From Brevibacterium moorei (lineage in GTDB: Bacteria > Actinomycetota > Actinomycetes > Actinomycetales > Brevibacteriaceae): a stretch of DNA of 64,000 nt. Positions 1-7,811 of the stretch are shown piece by piece. The stretch is taken from contig NZ_JANIJX010000004.1 of assembly GCF_024580735.1 (NCBI RefSeq), positions 62,001-126,000 of the forward strand, read 5' to 3'. The position numbers and the translations under genes were made by a program. Under the pieces are notes generated by a model. That model was not told the DNA's origin, did no database searches, and was given only the letters and a program-made list of their open reading frames with translations. Every line of letters starts with the position of its first letter. Within the stretch, counting starts at the first letter, position 1.

Positions 1-791
1 ATCGCCGAGAGCAGCTCCTCGGCGCGCTCATCGGAGAGCTCACCCAGCAGGTCTGCGGCGTCGTCGGGATCCATCGCCTCGAGCACGTCGGCAGCGCGCT
101 CCATGTCCAGAGCGCCCACGATCTCGATACTGGTGGTCTCCGGGAGTTCCTCGAGCACGTCTGCAAGGCGTTCGTCGCCCAGTTCCCTGGCGATCTCCAG
201 CCTGCGCTTGACCGGCATCTCCGTGAGGATATCGGCCAGGTCGGCCGGCTTCGCGTCCTCATAGGCCTGGATGAACTGCGTGGCCTCCTGTTTCAAGTCC
301 TCCTTGGGGTGGTCGACATCGGACCAGTCGACCTGCAGGGTCTCGCCGCGGTGCCGGAAGCCGAAGGTCCGTTTGACCGACGGGCGCCGCACGAACAGGC
401 GCGAGACCTCCCATTCGCGATTGCGCTGCAATTCGATCGCGACGTCCTCGACCTGCACCCAGGTGCCGTCCTCGCGCAGTTTGAGCCTGCGGTCGAGCAG
501 ATCGCCGAGCACCAGGGTCTCCGAATTGCGCTGCTGGAACCTGCGCATGTTGACCAGACCGGTGATCTGCACGCCGCCGGGGTCGATATTGGTCACCCGT
601 CCGATCGGCACGAAGACCCGCCTGCGCCCCGGGACCTCGACGACGATGCCGATGGCCTTGGGCGGCTGTCTGATGGAGGCGCGGAAGACCACCACGACAT
701 CGCGCACCCGGCCCACCTGGTCGCCTACGGGGTCGAATACGCCGGTGCCCGCCAGGCGGGCTACGAAGACTCGATTTCCGGTTCCACTCAC
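1..791 (-). CDS. MgtE N-terminal/PRC-barrel domain protein, 3' part outside window
   Basis: Minus-strand frame opens at a GTG (789-791) and runs off the left window edge, so the C-terminus is missing. About 263 codons are visible. The first ~70 residues read as a PRC-barrel-like beta domain (FVARLAGTGVFDPVGDQVG, later VPIGRVTNIDPGGVQITG). Residues from about 175 onward are helical repeats typical of the MgtE intracellular N domain (ADLADILTEMP, RLADVLEELPE, MDPDDAADLLGELSDE). Actinobacterial proteins of this type are often ~420 aa, may carry CBS domains after the N domain and lack the Mg channel; whether that holds here cannot be seen. Role inferred: Mg2+-linked sensing or regulation, cytoplasmic. 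It lies 39 bp downstream of the P1 peptidase on the same strand. Confidence 0.85.
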   Translation of the reverse strand, partial: MSGTGNRVFVARLAGTGVFDPVGDQVGRVRDVVVVFRASIRQPPKAIGIVVEVPGRRRVFVPIGRVTNIDPGGVQITGLVNMRRFQQRNSETLVLGDLLDRRLKLREDGTWVQVEDVAIELQRNREWEVSRLFVRRPSVKRTFGFRHRGETLQVDWSDVDHPKEDLKQEATQFIQAYEDAKPADLADILTEMPVKRRLEIARELGDERLADVLEELPETTSIEIVGALDMERAADVLEAMDPDDAADLLGELSDERAEELLSA

Positions 792-830
792 GTCCCTAGC
801 CTACCGAACGGGCGAGTCGGTGGAACGTGA

Positions 831-1934
831 TCAATTCCGCAATCCGGCCCAGGCTGCGGCAAGGTCCGGGGCGAACGAGGCCAGCGGTCGGGGCGCGGTG
901 GGATCCGTCACAGCGCCGGCGGCGGGCACACCGAGCACCGCGTCGACGATCGCAGTGGACAGCGCATCGGCTCCCGCCGCCCCCAGCGCAGTCAGTGCCA
1001 GGTCCCGTGGGGAATCCTCGGGCAGCTCCTGCGTTCCGCAGGCCAGGGCGAAGACGGTATCCCCGTCGAACAGGGTGTGCGAGGGCCGGACCGCCCTGGC
1101 CAGCCCGGCGTGAGCCGTAGCGGCCAGGCGGGTCGCCTCGGCGGTGTCCAGGCGCGCATTCGTCACAATGCAGGCGATCGTCGTATTGCGTGGGGAATCG
1201 GCAGGTGCACTCCGCTGCCGCCGCTCCCGTTCGGCGGCGAGCGCCGCGCGTTCGGTGCCGGTCAGGCGGGGCAGGGCGATTCCGAAATCGGCCAGCACAC
1301 CCGCGGCGTTGAGCTCGCCACGGGCATCGAGCAGTCCACCGGACGGATTGGCCACGACCAGTGCCGCCACCTGGACCTCGCCCAGGGTGATGAGCGCATG
1401 CCCCAGACCGCCACGGTACAGACCGCGGTCACACCAGGCCCCGAGGCCGGCGCCCACCGATCCCGCCTCACCCAACACCGTGGTATCGCCGGCTGCGGTG
1501 CGACGGGCCGTCAGGGCGGCGCGGGCGGCCGCGGCGCCCGCTGCCAGACCCGGCGGTTCGGTGGGTGTGGCGGCGCGTCCCAGGTCGAAGATCGCAGCGG
1601 CCGGCACGATCGGCACCGTGATGCCGCCGGGCACGGGAGAGCCGACCCCGGATTCGGCCAGCACGTCCTGGACTCCGCGGGCCGCGGCCAGGCCGAAGGC
1701 CGAACCGCCGGTGAGCAGGATCGCATCGGCTCCATAGGACAGGGTGCCGGGTGCCAGGATCGCGGACTCGTGGACGGCCGGACCCCCGCCGCGCACATCG
1801 ACGCCGGCCGTGGTGCCGGGCGCGGGCAGGATGACGGTCGAGCCGGTCGAACCGGACGCGGCGGCCCAGTGTCCCAGGGAGACATCGGTCAGCGAGGCGA
1901 CCGAACGGCCGGGGAACAGAAGTGGGGTGTCCAT
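831..1934 (-). CDS. P1 family (DmpA/NylC-type) N-terminal nucleophile peptidase
   Basis: A 367-aa protein of the P1/S58 family, which includes DmpA aminopeptidase and the NylC nylon-oligomer hydrolase. These are made as one chain and cleave themselves to expose a Ser or Thr nucleophile. The expected junction is seen as PRNTTIACIVTNA, with cleavage likely between Asn and the first Thr, as in NylC. Other family blocks: TDVSLGHW near the N-terminus, LTGGSAFGLAAA, and GDTVFALACG near the C-terminus. The natural substrate is unknown; small peptides or amides are likely. The ATG at 1934 has no Shine-Dalgarno sequence but has a -10-like CATACT six bases upstream, suggesting a leaderless mRNA. A palindrome lies over that box. 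Confidence 0.88.
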   Translation of the reverse strand: MDTPLLFPGRSVASLTDVSLGHWAAASGSTGSTVILPAPGTTAGVDVRGGGPAVHESAILAPGTLSYGADAILLTGGSAFGLAAARGVQDVLAESGVGSPVPGGITVPIVPAAAIFDLGRAATPTEPPGLAAGAAAARAALTARRTAAGDTTVLGEAGSVGAGLGAWCDRGLYRGGLGHALITLGEVQVAALVVANPSGGLLDARGELNAAGVLADFGIALPRLTGTERAALAAERERRQRSAPADSPRNTTIACIVTNARLDTAEATRLAATAHAGLARAVRPSHTLFDGDTVFALACGTQELPEDSPRDLALTALGAAGADALSTAIVDAVLGVPAAGAVTDPTAPRPLASFAPDLAAAWAGLRN

Positions 1935-1935
1935 G

Positions 1936-1950
1936 GGTACAGTATGTACC
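1936..1950. promoter_or_regulatory. Palindrome GGTACA-GTA-TGTACC over putative leaderless promoter
   Basis: A perfect 6-3-6 inverted repeat begins 2 bp upstream of the P1 peptidase start codon, in a 39-bp divergent intergenic region. On the minus strand it covers CATACT (1941-1946), a -10-like box six bases from the ATG. A dimeric repressor (GntR or TetR class) bound here would block the promoter. The regulator is not in this window. Confidence 0.4.
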
Positions 1951-1973
1951 GAAGCGAAGGCGAAGGAGGCCGC

Positions 1974-2402
1974 GTGGACAAGCCCATCGCGCTTCGCGCG
2001 CTCTCCCTTGCCCGGTGTTGGTCATTCCTCGTACCGGGGATCCTCGTCTGGCTCGCGTATATGCAGCCGGGCACCGATGTCCACCAGCCTGCGCGATACG
2101 CCGTCTTCTACACTGCGGTGAGCTTCGTCCCGGCCATCGTCGCATCGGTGATCGTGACGTTCCTGCGTCGCGCCGGCGAGGTGGCCTCCCTCGTCCTGGC
2201 GGTCATCCTCCACCTGGCGCTGGTCTTTCTCTGCGGATCCCTCTCGTTTCGGAACTCGGCGGAGGGCTTCGTCGCACAAGGGGTGGAGGCGCTGGTGTTC
2301 TTCGGACTTCCCCTGTGCGCCTACAGCCTGATCCTGTACGCCGTTCTGTGGCTGCTCGAGCTGCTCTGGGCGCGTCACATCGCACGTCGGGCACGGAGAT
2401 GA
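1974..2402 (+). CDS. Small hypothetical integral membrane protein
   Basis: 142 aa from a GTG preceded by AAGGAGG (1962-1968), which sets the start; an in-frame ATG at 1944 lacks a ribosome site. About four hydrophobic helices are visible: WSFLVPGILVWLAYM, VFYTAVSFVPAIVASVIVTF, VASLVLAVILHLALVFLCG, and ALVFFGLPLCAYSLILYAVLWLLELLW, with a basic C-terminus (RHIARRARR). I do not recognise a family. It is divergent from the P1 peptidase with only 39 bp between, so the two probably share regulatory DNA. A hairpin follows the stop immediately. Confidence 0.7.
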   Translation: MDKPIALRALSLARCWSFLVPGILVWLAYMQPGTDVHQPARYAVFYTAVSFVPAIVASVIVTFLRRAGEVASLVLAVILHLALVFLCGSLSFRNSAEGFVAQGVEALVFFGLPLCAYSLILYAVLWLLELLWARHIARRARR

Positions 2403-2404
2403 CA

Positions 2405-2437
2405 AGCGGCCCGGAACCGATTCGGTTCCGGGCCGCT
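2405..2437. terminator. Bidirectional hairpin terminator
   Basis: Inverted repeat AGCGGCCCGGAACC / GGTTCCGGGCCGCT with a tight loop, two bases after the membrane-protein stop and 22 bp from the convergent aminopeptidase stop. Confidence 0.75.
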
Positions 2438-2459
2438 GTGCTGTGCGCCAGGCTGTGGC

Positions 2460-3980
2460 CTACTTGCCCTGGACCCAGGCCTCGACCTCGGCGCGGGTCT
2501 TCGGGAAGCCGGCGGACAGGGATTCGACGCCGTCCGCGGTCACCAGCACATCGTCCTCGATGCGCACCCCGATGCCCTTGAACTCATCGGGCACCAGTTC
2601 GTCCTCGGCCTTGAAGTACAGACCGGGCTCGATCGTGAAGACCATGCCGGGCTCCAGCACGCCGTCGGTGTACATCTCGGCCCTGGCCTGCGCGCAGTCG
2701 TGGACGTCCAGGCCCAGGTGGTGGCTGGTGCCGTGGACCATCCAGCGGCGGTGCTGCTGACCGGTCGCAGACAGCGATTCCTCGGCGCTGACCGGCAGCA
2801 TTCCGAATTCCTCGAGCTTGTGTGCGATGACGTTCATCGCCGCGTCGTGGATCTCGCCGAAGCGCACCGGGTGGTCGACGTGTTCTGCGGCCTTCGCGAA
2901 GGCCGCCCGGGATGCCTCGAGCACGGCGTCGTAGACCTTCGCCTGGGCCTCGGTGAAGTGCCCGTCGACCGGCAGAGTGCGGGTGATGTCGGCGGTGTAG
3001 AGGGAATCGGCTTCGGCACCGGCGTCGATGAGCACCAGATCGCCTGGCGTGACCTTGCCGGTGTTCTTCACCCAGTGCAGGGTGCAGGCGTGGTTGCCCG
3101 AGGCCGCGATCGTGTCGTAGCCGACGCCGTTGCCCTCAACCTTGCTGGCCAGGTCGAAGGCCGCCTCGATGACGCGCTCGCCGCGCCGATGGCCGATCGC
3201 CTGGGGGAGGCGCTCGATCACATTGTCGAAACCGGCGCGCGTGATGTCGATGGCCTGGCGGATCTGGGCGATTTCGTGTTCGTCCTTGAGCAGGCGCAGC
3301 TCGGACAGGCCCTGGGCCAGTTCGTCGTCGCCTGCTGCGGCCGCGACCAGATCGGCCTGCACCTGGGTGCGCGCCACATCGATCGATTCCGTGATCTGCG
3401 CATCGGCCTCGCGAACCACGCGCACGGAGATCGCGCCCAGGTCCTTGGTCATCGCATCGGGGGCCTCTGCGATATTGCGGCAGGGGATTCCGGTCAGGCG
3501 CTGCATGGACTCCAGGTCCTCCCGCGGTCCCACCCAGTATTCGCCATAGCGCGAATCGGAGAAGAACTCCTCGGTGTCCGCGCCGGCGCGTGGGGCGAAG
3601 AACAAAGTGGCGTCGTGGCCGTGATCATTCGGCTCCATGACGAGCACCGCGTCCGGCTCCGCATCCATCTCCAGGCCCGTCAAATGGATGAAGGCCGAAT
3701 GGGCGCGGAACTTGTAGTCGCAGTCGTTGTTGCGGACCCGGTAGCCGCCGGCCGGCACGACGATGCGCTCGCCTGGGAAGGCTGCGGATACCGCGGCGCG
3801 CCGGGCCGGGGTGTAGGACGCCGCGCCCAAGGGCTCCGGATCGTTCTCCGGGCGTGACCAGCCGGTGGCGATGAAGTCGCGGAACGCTTGGGACTGCGGG
3901 CGGCGCGACCGGTTGTTCACGCGGTCTGCGATGTCCTGGACTGATTCGGGATTCGACTCTTGGGATACTGACTCACTCAT
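2460..3980 (-). CDS. pepP: Xaa-Pro aminopeptidase (aminopeptidase P, M24B)
   Basis: 506 aa, cytoplasmic dimetal peptidase removing N-terminal residues before proline. The N-terminal AMP_N domain (about 50-200) is followed by the pita-bread catalytic domain. Metal ligands are visible in order: two Asp in IDAGAEADSLYTADITRT, His in VHGTSHHLGLDVHD, Glu in TIEPGLYF and Glu in GIGVRIEDDVLV. The ATG at 3980 is chosen because TAGACT (3988-3993) lies exactly seven bases upstream and no ribosome site is present, as in a leaderless transcript; upstream in-frame codons are low-complexity and Arg-rich. It is divergent from the PHP gene, which has its own leaderless promoter 94 bp away. Confidence 0.95.
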   Translation of the reverse strand: MSESVSQESNPESVQDIADRVNNRSRRPQSQAFRDFIATGWSRPENDPEPLGAASYTPARRAAVSAAFPGERIVVPAGGYRVRNNDCDYKFRAHSAFIHLTGLEMDAEPDAVLVMEPNDHGHDATLFFAPRAGADTEEFFSDSRYGEYWVGPREDLESMQRLTGIPCRNIAEAPDAMTKDLGAISVRVVREADAQITESIDVARTQVQADLVAAAAGDDELAQGLSELRLLKDEHEIAQIRQAIDITRAGFDNVIERLPQAIGHRRGERVIEAAFDLASKVEGNGVGYDTIAASGNHACTLHWVKNTGKVTPGDLVLIDAGAEADSLYTADITRTLPVDGHFTEAQAKVYDAVLEASRAAFAKAAEHVDHPVRFGEIHDAAMNVIAHKLEEFGMLPVSAEESLSATGQQHRRWMVHGTSHHLGLDVHDCAQARAEMYTDGVLEPGMVFTIEPGLYFKAEDELVPDEFKGIGVRIEDDVLVTADGVESLSAGFPKTRAEVEAWVQGK

Positions 3981-3987
3981 ATATCCC

Positions 3988-3993
3988 AGTCTA
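3988..3993 (-). promoter_or_regulatory. -10 box TAGACT, leaderless promoter of pepP
   Basis: TAGACT on the minus strand followed by seven bases and then ATG. With no Shine-Dalgarno sequence this fits the actinobacterial TANNNT-N7-ATG leaderless pattern. No clear -35 is seen. Confidence 0.6.
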
Positions 3994-4094
3994 GGACCCG
4001 CGACCGCCGGGCGACCCCGGGTTCGGGGGTTCGACGCGCCACAGCCGTCGGCCCGGCTCCGCCGCCGCTGCCGCCCGGAGGCGGCTGGGCGCCA

Positions 4095-4100
4095 TACAAT
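4095..4100 (+). promoter_or_regulatory. -10 box TACAAT, leaderless promoter of the PHP gene
   Basis: TACAAT followed by six bases and the ATG at 4107; no ribosome site. Forms a divergent pair with the pepP promoter. Confidence 0.6.
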
Positions 4101-4106
4101 GTCAGC

Positions 4107-4955
4107 ATGATCGTCGATACCCACACGCACTCCCGCTTCTCCGACGGCACCCAATCCCCAACAGAACTCATGGAAGATGCCGTGGACTCAGGCGTCGATG
4201 TCATCGGGCTGAGCGACCACGACACCACGGCCGGCTGGGGTGAGGCCCTGGCCGCCGCCGGGGACCTCGGCGTTGGCCTGTTGCGCGGCGTCGAGGTCTC
4301 CACCCGATACCAGGGGGTGACGGTGCACATGCTGTGCTATCTGCACGAACCCGCCGGAGCCGAACTGACCGCGGTGATCGGGCACGCCCGCAGGGCCAGG
4401 GAGGAACGCACCCGCATCATGGTCGAGAGGATCGCCGAGGACTATCCGATCACCTGGGACGGCCTGTTGGAGTTGGCCGGTGAACATGCGACCCTGGGAC
4501 GGCCGCACATTGCGGACGCGCTGGTGCGCATCGGCGCCGTGGCCACCCGGTCAGAGGCCTTCGCCGGGCTGTTGGGCGGCGGTTCGAAATACCACGTCCC
4601 CCTCGAGGCGATCGATCCGCTCGAGGCCATCGGCCTGATCCACGATGCCGGGGGAGTCGCCGTCTTCGCCCACCCCCTGGCGGCTGCACGTGGCCGGGTG
4701 GTGCCCGATCGTGCCTTCGGCGAGCTGATCGCCGCGGGCCTTGACGGGATCGAGGTCGACCACCGGGACAATCCGCCGGCCGCCCGCCAGCGGCTGCGCC
4801 GGCTGGCGGGGGAGCACGGCCTGATCATCACGGGCTCCTCGGACTACCACGGGGCGGGCAAGCCGAACCGGCTGGCCGAACACACCACGGCCCGTGACAT
4901 GCTCATGCGCATCGCCGAGGCCGGCAGGGGCACTGACCTGGTCCTGCCCCGCTGA
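4107..4955 (+). CDS. PHP domain phosphoesterase (TrpH/RNase AM-like)
   Basis: 282 aa. PHP-fold metal-binding motifs are intact: HTH (His6, His8), SDHD (Asp37-His39 region), VEVST with the ligand Glu, HMLCYLH, FAHPLAA and the C-terminal ITGSSDYHG. Family members such as E. coli TrpH/RNase AM are 3',5'-nucleotide phosphatases and 5'-3' exonucleases acting on short RNA; that is family knowledge, and the substrate here is inferred. Length matches stand-alone members (280-290 aa). It starts at an ATG six bases after TACAAT, and its 3' end is closed by a 24-bp perfect hairpin shared with the convergent RNA helicase gene. Confidence 0.9.
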   Translation: MIVDTHTHSRFSDGTQSPTELMEDAVDSGVDVIGLSDHDTTAGWGEALAAAGDLGVGLLRGVEVSTRYQGVTVHMLCYLHEPAGAELTAVIGHARRAREERTRIMVERIAEDYPITWDGLLELAGEHATLGRPHIADALVRIGAVATRSEAFAGLLGGGSKYHVPLEAIDPLEAIGLIHDAGGVAVFAHPLAAARGRVVPDRAFGELIAAGLDGIEVDHRDNPPAARQRLRRLAGEHGLIITGSSDYHGAGKPNRLAEHTTARDMLMRIAEAGRGTDLVLPR

Positions 4956-4978
4956 GCCGGGACCCCGGGCCACAACGC

Positions 4979-5030
4979 GAGAATGCCGCCGTGCACACGA
5001 GGACGACCTCGTGTGCACGGCGGCATTCTC
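4979..5030. terminator. Bidirectional terminator, 24-bp perfect stem
   Basis: Arms 4979-5002 and 5007-5030 are perfectly complementary around a 4-base loop, between the convergent PHP and helicase genes. Confidence 0.85.
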
Positions 5031-5044
5031 AAGACTTCGGACGG

Positions 5045-6604
5045 TCAGTTGGCTGCGGCCTGCTCACCGGACTTGCCACCGTGGGTGCGACGACGCCTGC
5101 GCTTCTTCGGCGCGGCCGACTGTTCCCCGTCGGCGGCCGGGGCGTCCCCTGCGGTCTTCGCATCCCCTGCGGGGCGCCTGCGCCGGGAGTCCGATCCGCG
5201 CGAGCGCCGGGAGCCGTGCGAACCGCCCTCGCGCCTGCGGGAGTGGCCGGCACCGGATTCGGCGTCCTGCCCGGCCGTCGGGCGCTGCCGCTTGAGCCGG
5301 CCCTTCGTGCCCTCCGGGATGTTCAGATCCGCATACAGGTGCGGCGAGGTGGAGTAGGTCTCCACCGGTTCCTCGAGGTCGAGCCCCAACTCGCGGTTGA
5401 TGAGCTTCCAACGGGGCACATCGTCCCAGTCGACCAGCGTCACCGCGACGCCTGAGTGTCCGGCCCGGCCCGTCCGTCCGATCCGGTGGACATAGGTCTT
5501 GTCGTCATCGGGGCACTGGTAGTTGATGACGTGGGTCACGTCGTCGACGTCGATGCCGCGTGCGGCGACATCGGTGGCCACCAGCACATCGACCTGGCCC
5601 TCGCGGAACTGCTTGAGTGCTTTCTCACGCATCTGCTGGTTCAGATCCCCGTGCAGGGGGCGGGCGTTGAAACCGCGATCGCGCAGTTCCTCTCCCAGCC
5701 GGTCGGCGGTGCGCTTGGTGCGGGCGAAGATGATGGTCCGGCCACGGCCGGTGGCCTGCAGAATGCGCGCGACCATTTCCGATTTGTCCATCGCATGGGC
5801 CCGGTAGACCAGCTGCTTGGTGTTCTTGCCCGTCTGCGTCGTATCGCCGGCATCGTGGGCGCGGATATGGGTCGGGTGGCTCATATAGCGCCGGGCCAGG
5901 GCGATGACCTGGCCGGGCATCGTGGCCGAGAACAACATGGTCTGGCGGTTCGTGGGAAGCGCTGCGACGATTCGTTCGACATCGGGCAGGAAGCCCAGGT
6001 CGAGCATCTCGTCGGCTTCGTCGAAGACCGCGGTGGCCACTCCGTCCAGGCGCAGGATCCGCCTGCCGTAGAGGTCCAACAGCCGGCCGGGGGTGCCGAC
6101 GACCACGTCGGCGCCGGCCTTGATGGCCTCGATCTGCGGTTCGAAGTCCTTGCCGCCGTAGATCGTCACAACGTGCAGATCGCGCTTCGTCGAGGCCTCG
6201 ACGAGGTCCTCGGCGACCTGCTTGGCCAGCTCGCGGGTCGGCACGACCACGAGCGCCTGCGGAATCCGCTGCGCACCGGTGGGCGCATCGGGCTCGCCCT
6301 GGGCGATGACCCGCTGCAGCAGGGGGATGCCGAAGCCCAGGGTCTTGCCCGTGCCGGTCTTGGCCTGGCCGATGATGTCGGCTCCGGTCAGGGCCACCGG
6401 CAGGGTCAGGGACTGGATGGGGAACGGGTGTTCCTTGCCGGCCTCAGCCAGGGCCGCGACGATGGGCCCTGCGACTCCGAGGTCGGCGAATGTCGGTTCG
6501 GCCGGGGTGGCCTGTGCGGACTGCTCGTCAAGCTGCGCGGTGTCCGCGGCGAAAACGTCCTCCGTGCCGATGGGCGCGGATGCGTCGTTGTCGATATCTG
6601 TCAC
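5045..6604 (-). CDS. DEAD-box ATP-dependent RNA helicase
   Basis: 519 aa, two RecA-like domains: Q-motif region (HPFPIQSLTLP), Walker A AKTGTGKT (81-88), PTRELAKQV, TPGRLLD, DEADEMLDLGF, SATMP, then domain 2 with IIFARTKRTADRL, VATDVAARGIDV and HRIGRTGRAG. The C-terminal ~90 residues are Arg/Ser/Gly-rich and probably disordered, a common RNA-binding tail. Role: RNA unwinding in ribosome assembly, mRNA decay or cold response. GTG at 6604 is preferred over the in-frame GTG at 6610 because GAGGA sits six bases before it but directly abuts the upstream one. In other actinobacteria a RhlE-type helicase likewise neighbours the ferritin-like and DUF3107 genes. Confidence 0.95.
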   Translation of the reverse strand: MTDIDNDASAPIGTEDVFAADTAQLDEQSAQATPAEPTFADLGVAGPIVAALAEAGKEHPFPIQSLTLPVALTGADIIGQAKTGTGKTLGFGIPLLQRVIAQGEPDAPTGAQRIPQALVVVPTRELAKQVAEDLVEASTKRDLHVVTIYGGKDFEPQIEAIKAGADVVVGTPGRLLDLYGRRILRLDGVATAVFDEADEMLDLGFLPDVERIVAALPTNRQTMLFSATMPGQVIALARRYMSHPTHIRAHDAGDTTQTGKNTKQLVYRAHAMDKSEMVARILQATGRGRTIIFARTKRTADRLGEELRDRGFNARPLHGDLNQQMREKALKQFREGQVDVLVATDVAARGIDVDDVTHVINYQCPDDDKTYVHRIGRTGRAGHSGVAVTLVDWDDVPRWKLINRELGLDLEEPVETYSTSPHLYADLNIPEGTKGRLKRQRPTAGQDAESGAGHSRRREGGSHGSRRSRGSDSRRRRPAGDAKTAGDAPAADGEQSAAPKKRRRRRTHGGKSGEQAAAN

Positions 6605-6658
6605 GTTCACTCCTCAAGGTGCGTACCCGTGGGAGCACGCACGTAGTCATCCGGCGGA

Positions 6659-6664
6659 TAGGCT
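6659..6664 (+). promoter_or_regulatory. -10 box TAGGCT, leaderless promoter
   Basis: TAGGCT is followed by seven bases and the ATG of the ferritin-like gene at 6672. The G-run between them is too close to the ATG to be a normal ribosome site. Confidence 0.55.
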
Positions 6665-6671
6665 AGGGGGC

Positions 6672-7295
6672 ATGTCTGATCAACAGCCGCCCCGGCAGGG
6701 TATCGAGACGCTCGCGACCCTGGCCTATAGCGAATTGGCCGCCTTCGAACGTCTGGCCACCGACGCCCAGTTCGCCCCCGACGTCCGTGACACCGTGGAT
6801 CTGGCCCGCATGGCCGGGTGGTGCCTTGCACATTTCGAGGATCTCGACGCCCGCATCACCGAGCTCGGAGGAGACTCCGTCACACTGATGGAGGCGGCCC
6901 GGCCGTCCTTCGCCGCATTCATGGAGCGGACGAAGCCCACCGACTGGTACGAGAGCCTGATGAAGGGCTATGTCTACGATGAGATTCTCAAAGACTTCGC
7001 CCGGGCCGCTCTGGACCAGTTGGATGCCGACAGCCGTGCAGTCGCCACCGCCGTCTTAGATGATACACGTCCGGTAGAATATCTGGCCTCCCGCCTGGGC
7101 GCCGCAGTCGCGGCCGATCAGGTCCTTTCCAGCAGGCTGGCCCTGTGGGGCCGCAAGCTGGTGGCCGAATCCCTGCGCCGCGTGCGCGAATTGCCCGGCG
7201 TCTTCCCGACGGAATCGGCAGCGGCCACGGAACTCAGCCAGCACATCATGAGCAATCACTCACGGCGCATGTCGGTCCTGGGGCTGACCGCCTGA
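6672..7295 (+). CDS. Ferritin-like fold protein (MiaE-like family)
   Basis: 207 aa, almost entirely helical. It belongs to the actinobacterial ferritin-like proteins found beside the RhlE-type helicase and DUF3107. Helical segments: LATLAYSELAAFERLATDA, MAGWCLAHFEDLDARITELGG, DWYESLMKGYVYDEILKDF and VLSSRLALWGRKLVAESL. Glu and His suited to a di-iron site are present (SELAAFE, AHFED, YDEI), but whether iron is bound cannot be decided. Function in these bacteria is unknown; an oxygenase or iron-storage role is inferred only from the fold. The ATG is set by the TAGGCT-N7-ATG arrangement. Confidence 0.8.
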   Translation: MSDQQPPRQGIETLATLAYSELAAFERLATDAQFAPDVRDTVDLARMAGWCLAHFEDLDARITELGGDSVTLMEAARPSFAAFMERTKPTDWYESLMKGYVYDEILKDFARAALDQLDADSRAVATAVLDDTRPVEYLASRLGAAVAADQVLSSRLALWGRKLVAESLRRVRELPGVFPTESAAATELSQHIMSNHSRRMSVLGLTA

Positions 7296-7302
7296 GCCGG
7301 AA

Positions 7303-7358
7303 ATGCGGAGGCGGTGGGTACGGCGGCCGATCGGCCATCGTACCCACCGCCTCCGCAT
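7303..7358. terminator. Bidirectional hairpin terminator
   Basis: A 20-bp perfect stem (7303-7322 with 7339-7358) holding a GC-rich loop that is itself palindromic (GGCCGATCGGCC). It lies between the convergent ferritin-like and DUF3107 genes. Confidence 0.8.
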
Positions 7359-7371
7359 CGGACGGAACGCC

Positions 7372-7593
7372 TCAGATGCCGAAGCCCACCCGGCCGGGGG
7401 TCTCCGCGCCGACCTCGACATAGGCCAGGGCGGCCGCCGGCACGATGACCTTGCGCCCCTTGGCATCCTCGAGCACCAAGGTGGTGCCGTCCTTGAGCGC
7501 CCCATCGACCTTGGTCACGAGCTCGTCGGCCGTCAGCTGCGAGTCGAGCGCCAGCTCACGGTTGCTCTGGCGTACGCCGATCTTGATCTCCAT
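7372..7593 (-). CDS. DUF3107 family small protein
   Basis: 73 aa: MEIKIGVRQSNRELALDSQL at the N-terminus and VPAAALAYVEVG then GRVGFG at the C-terminus, as in the actinobacterial DUF3107 family (Rv3208A-like). Function unknown. The start at 7593 follows GGAGG at a reasonable distance; an ATG three codons upstream sits directly against that site and is less likely. As in many actinobacteria it lies next to the ferritin-like/helicase genes and upstream of adnA. Confidence 0.85.
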   Translation of the reverse strand: MEIKIGVRQSNRELALDSQLTADELVTKVDGALKDGTTLVLEDAKGRKVIVPAAALAYVEVGAETPGRVGFGI

Positions 7594-7811
7594 GTTCCTC
7601 ATACCTCCACCGGTGTAGAAAACGGTCGCTGTTGTCTCCAAGCCTAAGCGCCGGGCCGGCCTTGGCATTCCCCGCCGTGCTCGGCTACGCAGGGTGTTCG
7701 CCGCCAGCGCAACCGGTGACCCGGGATCCCGACGGTCGAAAACCGGCGTGCGGCAGGGCAGCCGGAGTCAGCCGATCGGGCCGTGTCAGCCCTCGGTGAT
7801 TGAATGGGCGC

